Source: Spirodela intermedia | Taxonomy: Eukaryota; Streptophyta; Magnoliopsida; Alismatales; Araceae | DNA length: 64,000 bases | NCBI GenBank assembly: GCA_902729315.2 | Contig: LR746278.1 | Location: 4,939,911 to 5,003,910 of the forward strand | Direction of reading: 5' to 3' | Shown: positions 35,008 to 46,849 of the stretch, one piece after another | Layout of the letters: each line of letters opens with the position of its first letter | Numbering within the stretch: position 1 is the first letter of the stretch | The notes under the pieces: generated by a model | What the model was told of the DNA's origin: nothing | The model's input: only the letters and a program-made list of their open reading frames with translations | Database searches by the model: none | Translations under genes and position numbers: made by a program

Positions 35008-35034
35008 GGAGAGTCAAGAGAGTTCTAGAGAGAG
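34934..35034. repeat. GA-rich microsatellites in the stress-protein gene leader
   Basis: Runs of GA, together with TCTTC-type runs at 34811-34830, lie in the probable 5' untranslated region or proximal promoter of the minus-strand universal stress protein gene. GAGA/CT tracts are common in plant core promoters. Confidence 0.7.
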
Positions 35035-35038
35035 AGCA

Positions 35039-35470
35039 CTGACTTTTTTGGATTTATTAAAAATAACTTTAAGAATTAAAAAATACAATAATTAATGTTA
35101 ATGGGACGGAAATCTTAAGCCCGTCCTACGGCCCCCGAGTTTCTGGAGAGAGAGAATCAAGAGATTCCTAGATAGAGATAGAGTCGAGAGACTTCTAGAG
35201 AGAGAGAGGCTGACTATTTTGTTTTGATTTATTAAATAAATTACTCCAGAACAGTAAAAAATAGAATAATTAATGTCAGTAAGCCGGAAATCCGGAGGCC
35301 GTCCTACGGCCCCAGAATTGCTGGAGAGAAAGAGAAAGAGAGAGAGTGGCTCCTGACGATTTGTTTTCATTTATAAAATAAATTACTTAAGAACAATTAA
35401 AAATATATAATAATTAATTTTAATGGGCCGTAAATCCTGAGCCGGCCGCTTCGGCCCCATAGCTTTTTTC
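35039..35470. repeat. Three diverged tandem units (140-170 bp) upstream of stress-protein gene
   Basis: Units begin near 35039, 35210 and 35353 with a CTGAC...TTTT segment. Each contains a TTTATTAAA/ATAAATTACT part, then AATAATTAATGT, a GG.CGGAAATC segment, and CCGTCCTACGGCCCC or a decayed form. A GA-rich spacer separates them. Confidence 0.7.
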
Positions 35471-36652
35471 GGCCTGAAATCTGGGATGGGTCGACCCATA
35501 CCAATTTTCACCCTCATCCGCTTACACGGCGGGGGGAGGGTGAAACTGTGAAACGCGGGAAAAGGCTAATTATCAATTTCACTCTTCCTTATCCCCCCCT
35601 GACAGGTACAGATCAACAGACGCAACCGACCAAGTGGGGCCCAATGGGAAGCGACAAATTTTTTCCAAAAATGCCACATTTTTTATTGAAATATTTCTAA
35701 CTACCTAGTATTTATAATTAGTTTGGTAATTTAAAATATTATCGAATATCATTATTCGATGTAATCATCGCCCTTGACTTTTAAAAGCATTGATTCTATA
35801 AATAGGAAGTAGTTGACCTGCAATCCTGCTCGAGTGGGTCCTCTCTCTCTCCCCCCTCTTTGAGTTTATCCCTTTCTCTCTCTGAAATTTGTGGGTATTA
35901 GACACGTAATATGTAAAACGTGCGGCTGTGACACGAGGAGTTATGGCCGGCCCGCCATATCTGACTGTCGGGTCGCCGACGCCGCCATGGACCTTATCCG
36001 TTCTGGGGCGGCGGCGGCGGCGGCGGCATTTATTATTTTCGATAATCAGGATCTATTCCATTTACTCCCCAGGCACGAAAGTAATGGGAGTTTAACCGGC
36101 ATTTAAACCATATTAACAACGAGCCGAGAGCCGACAAAGGTCACGCACGTGCTTAAAGCATGGACGGCCGAGATGGGTGCAGATCACAGATGATCGACTA
36201 ATGGGAATCTTGGCCGTTTAGAGTGCCAGGGGGGATCACACCAAAGTGGGCCCCACCACCAACCCGCATCTCACCCCTCCCCCACCCCCATTGCTTCCAG
36301 CCCTCTCTCTCTCTTCTGTGTCTCTCCTCTTCCTCTCTCTCTCTCTCTCTCTCTATCTGTGCCGCTGTACATCATGGCCATTACTCTCTACCATTCGCTC
36401 ACCTGCTGCCTACCAAACCCTCATCCTGCGACGGAGGTGGGAGGAATCCCGCGGAGGTTTTTTATTCTATCGTGACGTCTGTGCTGAGATTTTTCTTGAT
36501 CCCGGGGGTGGGAGGAGGAGACCTTCGTCTTGGGGAAGGGGGGGCGGGGAAGAGGATCACATCGATCGGGTCTGAGCATGCGGGGAGAAGAAGGTTCCTG
36601 GACGAAGGAAGTGGTTCTTCGTGGAATCGGGGGTTGAGGAACTGGTACACCG
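35471..36652. other. Divergent intergenic region and leader of the PLAC8 gene
   Basis: No coding region is seen. A TATAAATAG box at 35797-35805 is followed by a pyrimidine-rich stretch. A CT-rich leader at 36302-36357 precedes the PLAC8-family start codon. A (GGC)n run near 36007-36025 lies in a short frame with no family resemblance. This block holds the promoters of two divergent genes. Confidence 0.5.
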
Positions 36653-39600
36653 ATGGGGGCGGCCGGTGGGGCAGGAGAGGAGGGAAATGGGGGTGGGAAG
36701 GATGGGGAGGAGACGAGGCTCCTGGAGGAGGTGGCTCACGTGTTGGACTTCGACTTGTTGTGCGCCACCGTAGCCCTGCAGACGCAGGGTTTCTCGGTGG
36801 ACAAAAGGGGGAGTGGCGGCGTGGGGGAGGATGAAGACGAACTGGCGGTGGAGGTCGAGGGCGTGCAGCGGATGTGGGAAGGAGGTGTGTTCGATTGCTT
36901 ACAGGACCGCCAGATCGCCATTGAGACCTCATGGTACGGTTTATTTATCCTTTTTTTCTCTCGTTTCTGAAACTTCTCTTCCTCCCCACCTCTTTCTGTC
37001 CTCAATCATGAGTTTTCTGTTTTTTTACCATAATTCAGAAACCTGGGAGAAAATATCGAGTTTTGAATCTCTGTATTCTCTTCTCTTTCCTCTCTGTTTC
37101 CCTCGTTCCCTGGCTTTTAAATTAAACAAGAAATGCCGGCTGGCTGATTCCACTTGTTTACCTTTTTCAGAATTCTACTGAGTTTCACAAATAAGAACGT
37201 CAAATCTTCATTTCTTTACTTGAAAAATTGAAGATCATGCCTAGCTTGTTCTCAAATGAGGATCTTGTTGTTTCAGCTTACCATGCTACAGGTTTGGAAA
37301 AAACATGAGCAGAGCCAATCTTGGATCCTGCTTCTTTCAGGTGACTGTGCTGCTAATGAAACGACAGATGCCTCTCATTTTTCTCATACATTCGTCCTGG
37401 AATCTTTTTTCTGTTAAAGATAACGTCTTTAGCGATTGTTTGAATTTATTACACTTGATTCTGAGATGCTATTTCCTTATCCTTTGGTGGTATTAATAAT
37501 GATACGGTTTGTGAAACGTTATCTATTAATTAGGTCTCGTAAATCCTCTCTCCATCGGAAAAGTCTTATATGTATTAGTAGGCACTGATCTTAGATACCA
37601 GGACTGCTACTTGAGTTATGAAAATTTACAGTAGAAAACAGAAATAAGAACTCCCAATTCGTCATCTATGGACTCTTGGAGAAATTTGATCATTTGCAGG
37701 AGTTGCAAGAGGGTTTGTACAGTAGAAAAGTTCTCATTTAAATTTTTAAAATAGGGCTTGCATAATCAGAGAAATAATGTAGGAGGAAGTAGAATAATTA
37801 ACTTAAATGTCAGGGAATACGTGGTGTGCAAGCAGTGCGGGGACTTCTTCCTAGGTACAAGGGCCCTACCCCAAACCAACAGCCTTCATGCCAAGCGACA
37901 AGCTCTTTTGTTGTTAACATTATTTATGGTATTTAACTTCATTGTAACCGGTCGGTCATATGATGCTACCTACCGTCTTCATTAAATGGAAATCTCATCG
38001 CTTTATCTTGCCACTAAGATGATCTATGGAGGTTTCCTCCCCTTAGTCTATGTATTATATCCCTATACCTGAGACCAGAAACCTCTAAAATCATAGGAAA
38101 ATAAAACGCGTTCTCATCAAATAAGCTCAACCTCGGTTCTCTTGATCATTGAATATATGGAAATGGCCGCCCTCTCTACTGACTAAATTCGGCTTCTAAT
38201 GCGTTATCAACACATGGTTTCTGCATTAAAGTATACTGGGGTCTGAAGATTGTAGCAAAGAACATGATCCTTAGCCTTCAGTTTTTTTGAAATCTTCAAT
38301 GGCCCTGATGATATCATCCAGTATATTGGCCATATTTTTATTACTGCATTCTTACTTTTCATCCAAATCCTGATTGAAAACTGAATTAAGATCCGTCAGT
38401 TTCTTGATCTAAAGATATGCAGATCTAGATTGTTGTGCAGTGATGGCATTATGCTATTCACATATCAAATGCAATCAGTACATTTCGCATATAAATATGC
38501 CATGATAGAGTTGATAAACTGAAACTTTTATAATGAGCAAGTCCTGGCTTATTGCTTTCTCTATGAGGAAGGTTGCAAACTAGCCATGACATGTAATGGT
38601 GACCGATCTTGATCATAGAGGAGAATGGCGGAAGAGCGAGTGATAAAGAATTTATTCTGGTAGTAGGCGGTGCAGATAAATGGACAGTCTAGTATAAAAG
38701 GCAATAGTGTATGGGAAGCTTCTTATTAAATCTATTTCCCATTAGTTGTATCGTTCTCAAATAAGCCCATGAATCTGGCGACAGACTATTCTGAACACAA
38801 TTTGCTAATCAGAGTTTGTCATGTTTTTACAGTTCTCATTGCATTACCTGGGTTGTTCATTATTTTTAGTTTAAACTGTTTCCTTCTCTGGGGGAAGTGG
38901 ATGTTACGTTGGTTCACTGTGATTGCTTAGATTAGGGTCAGATCGCTAATCCTCTACCTAATCCGCAAGGTACTAACTCTAATGATGAAATCTTACGGGC
39001 AATAACCACTAGCTGTAAGTTGAGTGTAGGCCCGAAATCAAGGCTGTGAATTTACGCATGGAGGGCAATGGAGAGAAGAGAGGACCCTGTCCGTTTTCAG
39101 TTTTTGTGGAAAATTGAATGCGACACGATTGCAGCATGAACGAAACTAGCTATGAGATTTATTAAATGCCAAAAATGGTGGGGCCTCGAAGTAATGTCAG
39201 GAAATGATTGTCTTATTTGGCGGTTAATCTAGAGTGAATGAGTGGGGTGGGGGGGGGGGTCAGTGTGTCCCCGGACCTGTTTATCAGCCTTTCGAACACA
39301 ATACCACAGTTTCTACAATATGGCTCTTGATGTTGTTCTGTCAACTGGATGGGTTAGGAGGCAAGATTAAGCCCAAAAGCGCTGAATGTTTGGGATAATG
39401 TAAGGTTCAATGGTGACCAGTGCTGATCTGTGCCAAGCCTTGGAGGCTTCAAAGGAGGCTGCTGACCAATCAAAGGGAGGCGGGGGCAGGACCTCCAATC
39501 TCCTCCTCATGGGATTGGTCTCCCACCTTTTTTCTCCAAGTAGACTACTAGTTCACATTCAGGCCAATGATGCCTCTTACTTTACATTATGAATCTATGC

Positions 39601-41100
39601 GGGTTTCATCCGCGAGCCTTTGAATCATCACAGAATTTCAAGAATCAGGCCTGTTCTGCTGTGATCCCCCTGGTCAATCACCAATCTTGTAGTGATCTTC
39701 ACGGTATGAGCAATAGCATCGAAAAATCTGCCTGATATATTATCTGTTTTCTTCCATTTCCTTATACTTTAATTATTTTGATGCTCTTTTATTGGCCGGC
39801 CACCGGCAGTCAAAGCTTCTGATTAGTTCTCTAATTAGGTTTTTATTTTAGTCTAATCTTGGTCGTACTACGAATCATTAATCTTGCTTTCTGCAGGGCG
39901 CTGTTTATTTATTTCTCACAGTCGCGATTCTCTTCAATGCCGTTGCCTTCATGATCACCTTGTGGCATGGCTTCTTGTATTTGGGGATTGTCTCCGTCAC
40001 TTCAGCCGCAATTTATCTCGGTTATTCTCGAGGGCGGATCAGAAAGCAATTTAATATAAGGGTAAGGAATGGAATCATGCCGTAAAACAAGCAATTTTAT
40101 ATCCATTATTTGGTCAGTTATGGATAACTGCCATGGGAGCTCCCCCGACTTCTAAGCCGTAAAATGTTTGGTGTTAGATGCAGGCCAGAGATTCTGCCCT
40201 GGATGACTGTGTGAGCCACCTGGTGTGCCCTTGCTGTACTCTGTGTCAGGTAAATACTGGGCTCTACTGGCCCACCCCACGCTTTCAAAATAAATAAATA
40301 AATATATGAAGCATCAGAAAAAGGAAGATTTCTTCACGTGTATGAGTTTTCTTTGTGATACAATTGGTCATTAGTCAGTCTTTTCTAAGGGGTTTTTTTT
40401 TTATTAAAAAAAAACCTATTTCTTTTATTGGGGAAGGGCACTTTTTTTTAATAAGAACGCGAATCTGATTCGGTTTGGCAATAATTTTCTTGAAACGGAC
40501 GAGATTTCAATTGGGTTGAGAAATACTTGTGTAGGGTTTCAATTCGATTGGGTCCAGCCAAGATCCACTGTTGGATCTAGCTTGGAGCCCAGACCTCTGG
40601 GGATGGATTTTAGCTTGCCATATGATGCATTTTTCTCATTAATCGACAAATACTCTCCAGCGAAGAGGGGTGTTTCTTTTTTGGTGGGTTTAAGTGGGTT
40701 TTTATTTTGTGACAAGAACACTAATTTAAAAAAAAAAAAGAATATGAGGTCGATTAGGCAGAGACGTAGTTTTCTTTTTCTGTGATAAGAACACGATTTT
40801 GATCTGACTGGGTTGGATGAAGATTTCATTTCCTCTGTTTCTCACCATCAATCCACGGCTGGCATCTCTCAGGAGTCGAGAACTCTGGAGATGAACAACG
40901 TGCAGGACGGCGTGTGGCACGGCCGCAGCGACACGATTTGCATCGGCAGCAAGACCTTCCCGGAACTCCGCCAACCCTCCGTTATCCCCATCAAATCCCC
41001 CGAGCTCTGCGACATGGAGAGGGCGACAAACAAGGGTCGCCATTCTTGGAGTCCAGACGCCAGCCGCCAGTCTTCCTCCTCTTTGATTCCAGCTACTTAA
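36653..41100 (+). CDS. PLAC8-family membrane protein, five exons
   Basis: Cys-rich membrane protein of the PLAC8 (cell-number-regulator-like) family, probably at the plasma membrane; family members affect organ size or metal transport. The exons join in frame: 36653-36933, 37277-37340, 39897-40061, 40184-40249 and 40873-41100, with GT/AG introns of 343, 2556, 122 and 623 bp and about 267 residues. Exon 1 is acidic and ends IAIETS. Exon 2 supplies CLPCYRFGKNMSRANLGSC. Exon 3 encodes two probable membrane segments (VYLFLTVAILFNAVAFMI and FLYLGIVSVTSAAIYLGY). Exon 4 gives DDCVSHLVCPCCTLCQ, and exon 5 ESRTLEMNNVQDGVWHGR and SPELCDMER, all matching the extended PLAC8 domain of plant proteins with long N-termini. 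The start is the first ATG of the frame after the leader; untranslated ends are not defined. Confidence 0.88.
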
Positions 41101-41790
41101 AAGCCCCACCCCAAATCCTCTTTGATAATCTCACTGAGGTGCGGACCCCTCCTCCCTCCTCCCTCTTCCCTTTTCCCTCTTCCCTATCCCATGGGTAGTC
41201 AATTGTACTATCGGCGGCGGGGAAGCGCCGCCAGAGAGCCGCCGGTCTGAGCAGGAGCTGCCGCCTGGCACCGCCAGGGAGGTGTGGGTGGAGGCCATGA
41301 ATCTGGGTTTTATACCCTAAGAAGGTGGTACTTGATGATTTCTTAGCCATATTATATATATATATATATATAGATGTATGTGCCCATTTTTCTGCTGTCA
41401 TCTTAAAGCGTTCGTTGACTTTGGGTTCTTACTCTTCAACGGGTCTTTTTTATTAGATGTCCGCCAACAAAATCAGGTCTTGAGTGATGCTCAAAATATG
41501 CCTTTTTATTAGAAGTCAACTGTCAAAGAATATTTGTATTTGATAAATTATGCTCGTTATTTTTTATGTCGAAAAGCACCTTGAATATTGGGACAAGAAT
41601 ATCTCGATTTAGATATTAAAATGGAGAAAACCCCGTCCACGCCAATATATTCTTAAAAAATAGATGGAAAATGTATTTTAAAATCGTATTTTTGGCGGAC
41701 TAAATAGATGGAAATTCGACAAAAACAAACACTAATTGACATTATTATAAACATTTTATCCTCGGTGTATAAAATCAGAGGATCCTCCTT
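41101..41790. other. Convergent intergenic region
   Basis: This region lies between the PLAC8 gene and the PB1 gene, which converge. It contains an AT microsatellite at 41350-41372 and A/T-rich DNA. No gene is recognised. Confidence 0.5.
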
Positions 41791-42010
41791 GGAAAGCGAT
41801 TCCAACCGTTGAATGAATAGGGTTGACCGCTCCACCGTCGGACTAATGCCCTTCATGTGATTCCCTCCCCCACCCCCCAGGGGAGGCGGCATTCCAGCCG
41901 TTGAATTGATGGAATTTATGGATCCGCCGTCCAACTAATGCTTCCCGCTGATCCCCCCTGGAAACCCATTCCAACCGTCCGATTGATGGACCTCATGGAT
42001 CCACGGTATA
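41791..42010. repeat. Three diverged tandem units (79-90 bp) at the 3' end of the PB1 gene
   Basis: Segments with ATTCCA.CCGT and an AT.GATGGA-type continuation start near 41798, 41889 and 41968. Each includes a CCG(T/C)C(G/C)..CTAATG-type part. The stop codon of the PB1 gene (41916-41918) lies within the second unit. Confidence 0.65.
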
Positions 42011-42944
42011 CCCCATCGCTGACCGTTGAAGACGGTAGGCCGTACCCTTGGGGAGTGGCGCCGTGGACTGGCAGACCGTACGGCCCGGACGGACCGGGCT
42101 GGCTCATCGAGAACCGGCTGATGTAAACCGGACCGGTTTGGATCGGACCGGCTTGACCCATGTGAACCGGCCCATATGACATGTGGAGGGACAGGGGAAC
42201 CGGACCGGGCGGCTGGGCCGGCACAAAATAAACCGGGACCTGCATGGGCGGCGGCGTCTCCTCCTCCGGCAGCAGCTTCCCCTCCCGCTCGGCGGCGGCG
42301 GCGCCGCCGCCGCCGCCGCCGTCGAGGCCGAAGAGATAGTCCGGCAGCTCCGAGATAACGGAGGAGGCCTCCGACTGGGCGCGCTCGAGCGGCGGCGCCG
42401 CCACCGCCGCCGCCACGGGGCCGCTGCTGAGGGCGTCTAGGAACCAGCGGTCGTGGAGGGAGCCGAAGCCGCCGGCTGGGAAGAGGAAGAGCCGCAGGCG
42501 GGGGGCGGTGGCGCCGCCGCCGTGGGCCGCGGCGAGGCGGTCGTACTCCTCCATCATGATCTCCACGTCCTCGTCGGAGGAGACAGAGATGAGGGCGTCG
42601 AGGTCCTCGTGGGGGAGCTGATACTTGACCCGCACGCCGCCGCCGCCGCCGCCGGCGGGGAGTTGACCGCCAGGGAGCTTGGAGAGCTTGGCGAGGAGGG
42701 CAGCGAAGGAGGCAGCGCGGGAGATGGCGACGATGCGGGTCTCCCCGCCGACGTAGCGGAGCTGGTGGTCGTGGGGGCGCGGGAGGATACGTCCGCCGAA
42801 GCTGCACATGAGGCGGACCTTGGGCTCTTCTCCTCCACTGCCATCGCCGCCGCCGCCGTGGTGGTGCCACCGGTGCGTCGGCGGCGGCGGCGACGCGGAG
42901 GCGCCGGAGGATTGCTCGGATAGGTGGTGGTGGGATGCGGCCAT
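41916..42944 (-). CDS. PB1-domain protein (octicosapeptide/Phox/Bem1p)
   Basis: The ORF encodes 342 residues and belongs to the plant family of PB1-only proteins, whose PB1 domain mediates homo- or heterotypic protein contacts; the precise role is unknown. After a His/Gly-rich N-terminus, residues about 41-155 form the PB1 domain: KVRLMCSFGGRILPRP, QLRYVGGETRIVAISR, then VKYQLP..DLDALISVSSDEDVEIMMEEYDRL with the acidic OPCA-type segment, and RLRLFLFP. Poly-Gly and poly-Ala tracts and a Pro/Gly/Gln-rich tail follow (VYFVPAQPPGPVPL and GPVYISRF contexts). The start at 42944 is the first ATG before the conserved domain. The C-terminal 20 or so residues fall in a tandem-repeat region, so the natural end is uncertain. 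GC content is extreme. Confidence 0.85.
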   Translation of the reverse strand: MAASHHHLSEQSSGASASPPPPTHRWHHHGGGGDGSGGEEPKVRLMCSFGGRILPRPHDHQLRYVGGETRIVAISRAASFAALLAKLSKLPGGQLPAGGGGGGVRVKYQLPHEDLDALISVSSDEDVEIMMEEYDRLAAAHGGGATAPRLRLFLFPAGGFGSLHDRWFLDALSSGPVAAAVAAPPLERAQSEASSVISELPDYLFGLDGGGGGGAAAAEREGKLLPEEETPPPMQVPVYFVPAQPPGPVPLSLHMSYGPVHMGQAGPIQTGPVYISRFSMSQPGPSGPYGLPVHGATPQGYGLPSSTVSDGVYRGSMRSINRTVGMGFQGGSAGSISWTADP

Positions 42945-43231
42945 CGCCGGCGGAGGCGTGCCTCCACCGGGGGGGAGGTCTTATGGATCGACCGGAAGTC
43001 AATAATTCGGAGAATCTCTTTGACTGACTGGTGGTGGGGACCAACCCTCACCTTCCCCGTCCGATCTCCAGTTTCGATGGTGAGAATCGTCCGCACGGCG
43101 CAATTGGGCTAATATATTTCCCTTGGTCGGTGCCCCGGTGGGCCCGGGGGCCCCGCCACTCCGTCGCTGACTCAGAAGCGCCTCATTTAGTGGGCCCCCG
43201 TGGGGGATGACGGAATCTCGACCACACTCCG

Positions 43232-43266
<35 letters not shown>
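43232..43266. repeat. (GATA)n microsatellite in the PB1 gene leader
   Basis: This tract of about nine units lies in the probable 5' untranslated region of the minus-strand PB1 gene. A GA-rich tract (43353-43430) is further upstream. Confidence 0.85.
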
Positions 43267-43699
43267 GAATAGATTGCACTCCAGCCGGCGAGGGAGGCGG
43301 CGCCGCCAGCTCTCCGGCCGCCCCCTCCGCCAGCGACATTGAAGAAAACCCAATGAGAGGCCAACAGAGAGAAGAGAGAGAAAGAGACAGACGGAGACGG
43401 GAGGAGAGACAGACAGACAGAGAGAAGAGGTCGTCGTCTTCACCCCCAGATCCTCTTAAAGCTCCTCTTTTGATGTCCAGAGCTGAGCTTCTTCCGCAGG
43501 AGGGTTGAGGTCGACGATGAAGGAGGAGCTCTGACAAGGGCTGGGGAAGACGATACGGTAACCCTGCTCTTTCTCTCTCTCTCTCTCTCGCTTTCGTGTG
43601 GAGTGGAGGAAGGAGATAAAGGTGGGCGGTGGGCAGACGCAGACGGGGCGGGCCCAATCCCAGCCGTCGTCACTCCCTTGAGCTTCCCGGGCCGTCCAA

Positions 43700-45206
43700 C
43701 ATCTCCCGTTGACGCGTCACTCTTATATTGGCAGGCCTTCTAAGCGATCTTATTCTCACTGCAGCGGGGCCCACATTTGAGGCCAAAGTAGACCTGAAGC
43801 GTTTGCCTGGCCCGGCCCCACCTCCAACCTGGAGAAAATCTAACAGCTTCCCACCCATCTTGCTTAATTAAGGCGGCCACACATACCATTGCTTGATTAC
43901 TCGCTTTCTAGCATTCATTAATCATAAAATTAAGGTGATGAGGTGTCAAGTTTAGTATTGGACGTTACTTGTTGCAACCTTAGATAATACAAGATAATTT
44001 TATAAACGGGCCATGCGATAAGACTCCACCACTTGGTGGCTGACAAGGACAACACAGTAAGAACTAAGAGAGGTTGTGGGGGGGCAGTAAAGTAGTGATA
44101 CCTTCACGTGGATACTGAACAACCCCCTTTTTAAGTAGCTGGCTACTGTTGTTTTATCATGGAATGTGATAAAACAATCATAGTTAGTGAAACCCAAGAA
44201 CAAATTTTTTTTTGGTAGAGTAGATTGATGAGACGTAAACTTAGGGTGTTGTTTAAGCCTAAGTAAATTCAATCAAAGATATTTATAGAACCTTAATCTT
44301 GCACTAATTAGGAGAAAGGCCACAACCATCTCTATTTATATATCGTAAAAACTCACCAAAATTATAAGGAATAAGCCACTTGACTACATACAAGTTAAAT
44401 GGAGCTAACTTATAATCAACTATCCTCATAAAAAAGTGTACAATTAATAAATTGTATCAACATACATGAAATACATAAATGTGATTAAGTAGCATGGTAA
44501 TTAATGTATATGCATATAGAATAAGCATAATCCAATGCATAGACGTAGACAAATTATGATTCTACACTTATTTATATGAATATGTGTTATCATAGACATA
44601 GACAATGAGTCAAACAATCACAATTATGATTTTTCTAAATTTTACTGATGATTTTTTGTGTGTTTTCAAAGCCTACATGCAGCTTACTAAGGTTCGTCCA
44701 AGTATCTATTGAGCCAATTGTTAGACCCAATAAGGATAGAAAAGGGAGGCTCAGCCCAATATTCCTCATTAGCAAAAAAGACATTTCAGCCAAAATTAGG
44801 GCACACTAAATTTAAATGAGATTCCAAGGCAAAAACAGCTCAACCACGACCCCCTCTTCTCTTTGCCTCTACCAATCAGTGTTGTAGTCAATCAAGGTTG
44901 GATTCAAGATAATGTATGCAACAAGATTCAAATCAACATTTAAGATGGTGCAAATTACTTCAAAGTCTCCACTCTCTACCACCTCCTCTCAAAGTCTTGA
45001 AGACTCACAAGCAAGGTCAATAACAAATCAAAGGAGTTGTGTATGTGAAGATAAATCTCAAACACTCACACCATCGGTCTAATCGCATTTAGGTTATGAC
45101 AATATTACTACCAATTGAAGGTAGTAGTAATTTAATTTAAGTTGACTTATTACTATCATCTTACTTAGTGATATGTGAACTTCTTGAGGCACATGAGGTG
45201 TGTCGT
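43700..45206. other. Intergenic, no gene recognised
   Basis: AT-rich DNA between the PB1 gene promoter and the next LTR. No coding region or repeat family is recognised. A short tract near 44040-44300 has poly-G and poly-T runs only. Confidence 0.5.
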
Positions 45207-45422
45207 TGATAAGTCTTCATCATCATGAGTTAATAATTAGTAAATAATATAGTTTTAGTCTTAACTCATGCTAAATAGACTTATATTTGTGTTAAAGTGT
45301 GAAAAGTGGTTTTCAGTTGATTAATGTGAATTTTTAGGTAATTATGTGATTTTACATGAATTTATATGATTTTTACAATCTTGCTTTTGAGATAAATGAA
45401 GAAAAAGAAATAAAAATAAGAC

Positions 45423-45611
45423 AAAATGAGGAGGGGACTCGCCGGCCAGCCGGTCCCGCAAGCGGGTCAAAAGCTCAGTCGGGGAGTAGCCGCGAGTAGG
45501 GGCTCAAGCGGCTTGGACCGATAGGGGCACGTGTGCGCCACTCCCCTTCCACGTCACCGGTGGCCAGCCGGCTGTGGGGCAAAGAGTGGTCGTACATGCG
45601 AGAGAAGGAAG
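45423..45611 (-). ncRNA. Candidate pol III small RNA in LTR (copy 3)
   Basis: The GC-rich block extends from about 29 bases after the TATA to the first T4 run, about 189 nt. It keeps the complementary CCACTC/GAGTGG and GCCGC/GCGGC-type pairs of the other copies. There is no direct evidence of expression. Confidence 0.3.
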
Positions 45612-45634
45612 TTTGCTTAGAAAGCTAACATTAC

Positions 45635-45676
45635 TATATATTCGCCCGAAAAATCGGCTCACAACCGATGTGGGAC
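45635..45676 (-). promoter_or_regulatory. Perfect snRNA-type USE plus TATA in LTR (antisense)
   Basis: On the minus strand, GTCCCACATCG (45676-45666) is followed by exactly 25 bp and TATATA (45640-45635). This is the polymerase III spacing of plant U6 genes. Confidence 0.6.
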
Positions 45677-46849
45677 TAAACCCGTGTCACACCTTCCTCA
45701 GAAGGGGCAGACAACCGGCGCGGGTTCAAATCCTCCCAGAGTCAAAATTCATATATTTTTATCTGATTATCGCGACTTTCCTGCAGATTGCTGGTGAAGG
45801 ATTAAGCAACGAGAATCGCTGGATTATCGGCAAAAATCTCGTCAACGCGATTCGCGGAGCATTGCTACTAAAATTGTTGAACGATTCGCGATAAAAGGAT
45901 CGCAAATCCATCGAGTAAATCATCTCTGATTGATCGACGAACAAGCCGTCGTCAGGAAGAGGGCGATCCGCCGGGAGATGAGTCGCCACCTCCTGAGAGC
46001 GTACCAGATGCGATGAAGAGCCTCTTCTTGCTGCACGGACCTAAGGATGAAGCTCCCTGACACGCGCCCCACCTCCATCCAGCTCCTTTTCGTCGGGTGA
46101 CAGCCACCGGAGAGCCGCAAAGTCGCCGTTTTTCTACTCCGCCGGGTGACAGCAGTTGGAGACGACTCGACGACCTATTTCATTAATCTCTAGACTTCGC
46201 GAGAAGATCTAAAAATTGCCCACGTCGTCCTTGTCCAAGGAGAGCCTTCGAGGCCGTGGACACTACATGACGATCCTCCCAAACACTCAGAATTCTGGTG
46301 CATCGCCGACGCATCGCCGTCGCGACGCCGGAACTCTGTTTTCCTGCTTTTAACTTACTTTACGCTTCATTTAGTGATACTTTTGTGATTTTAATTTATC
46401 AAAATATACTTTGTTCTATTACGATTCTTTCGGCTTTTACAGATCTTAATTTGATTAATTAAATCATCTGTAATCGCTTATGTAAGAATCGCCAGGTAGA
46501 ACTCTATTTTCGCTCGATTCACGTTCGCCAGGCGCTGACGTCATCCTGACACCCGCACCCTTATTTCCTTTTTTTCGTGAATTTTAAATATATTTCCTTT
46601 TCATTTCTTAGTATAAAATTCATATAAAATAGTATTCTCTGAGGAAAATTCTGAATAATTACCAGATATTATATTACATCCATGTGATCAACTTGGAAAA
46701 TTATCGCTATTTTTGGAAGTTTTATTGAATTATAATTGATATATTTGTTCAGAAATACTTCTAAATATCCGAAAATTTGTATTTTCTAGTTTTATAAATT
46801 TTATATTTGCGTGATTTAATATACAACGACTAAGTCACGTCAAATTTTG

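Larger units (their letters stand above)
45207..46842 (+). repeat. Family-1 LTR (short subtype), forward, beside an inverted internal region
   Basis: The LTR is 1636 bp, TGATAAGTC to CACGTCA. It is followed by AATTTTG, the normal start of a forward internal region. The next bases are the reverse complement of a polypurine tract, so the internal DNA runs the other way. No target duplication is seen (GTCGT left, AATTT right). Confidence 0.85.

Noticed and set aside
36462-36932. Minus-strand Pro/Ser-rich frame over the PLAC8 first exon
   Set aside because: It is low-complexity shadow coding; the plus-strand exon joins in frame with four further PLAC8 exons.
37758-37985. Open frame of 75 codons in the long PLAC8 intron
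   Set aside because: No family resemblance; it lies between well-supported PLAC8 exons 2 and 3.
41935-43044. Minus-strand Arg/Pro-rich frame of 369 codons overlapping the PB1 gene
   Set aside because: It is an out-of-frame shadow of the GC-rich PB1 exon; the PB1 domain is in the other frame.
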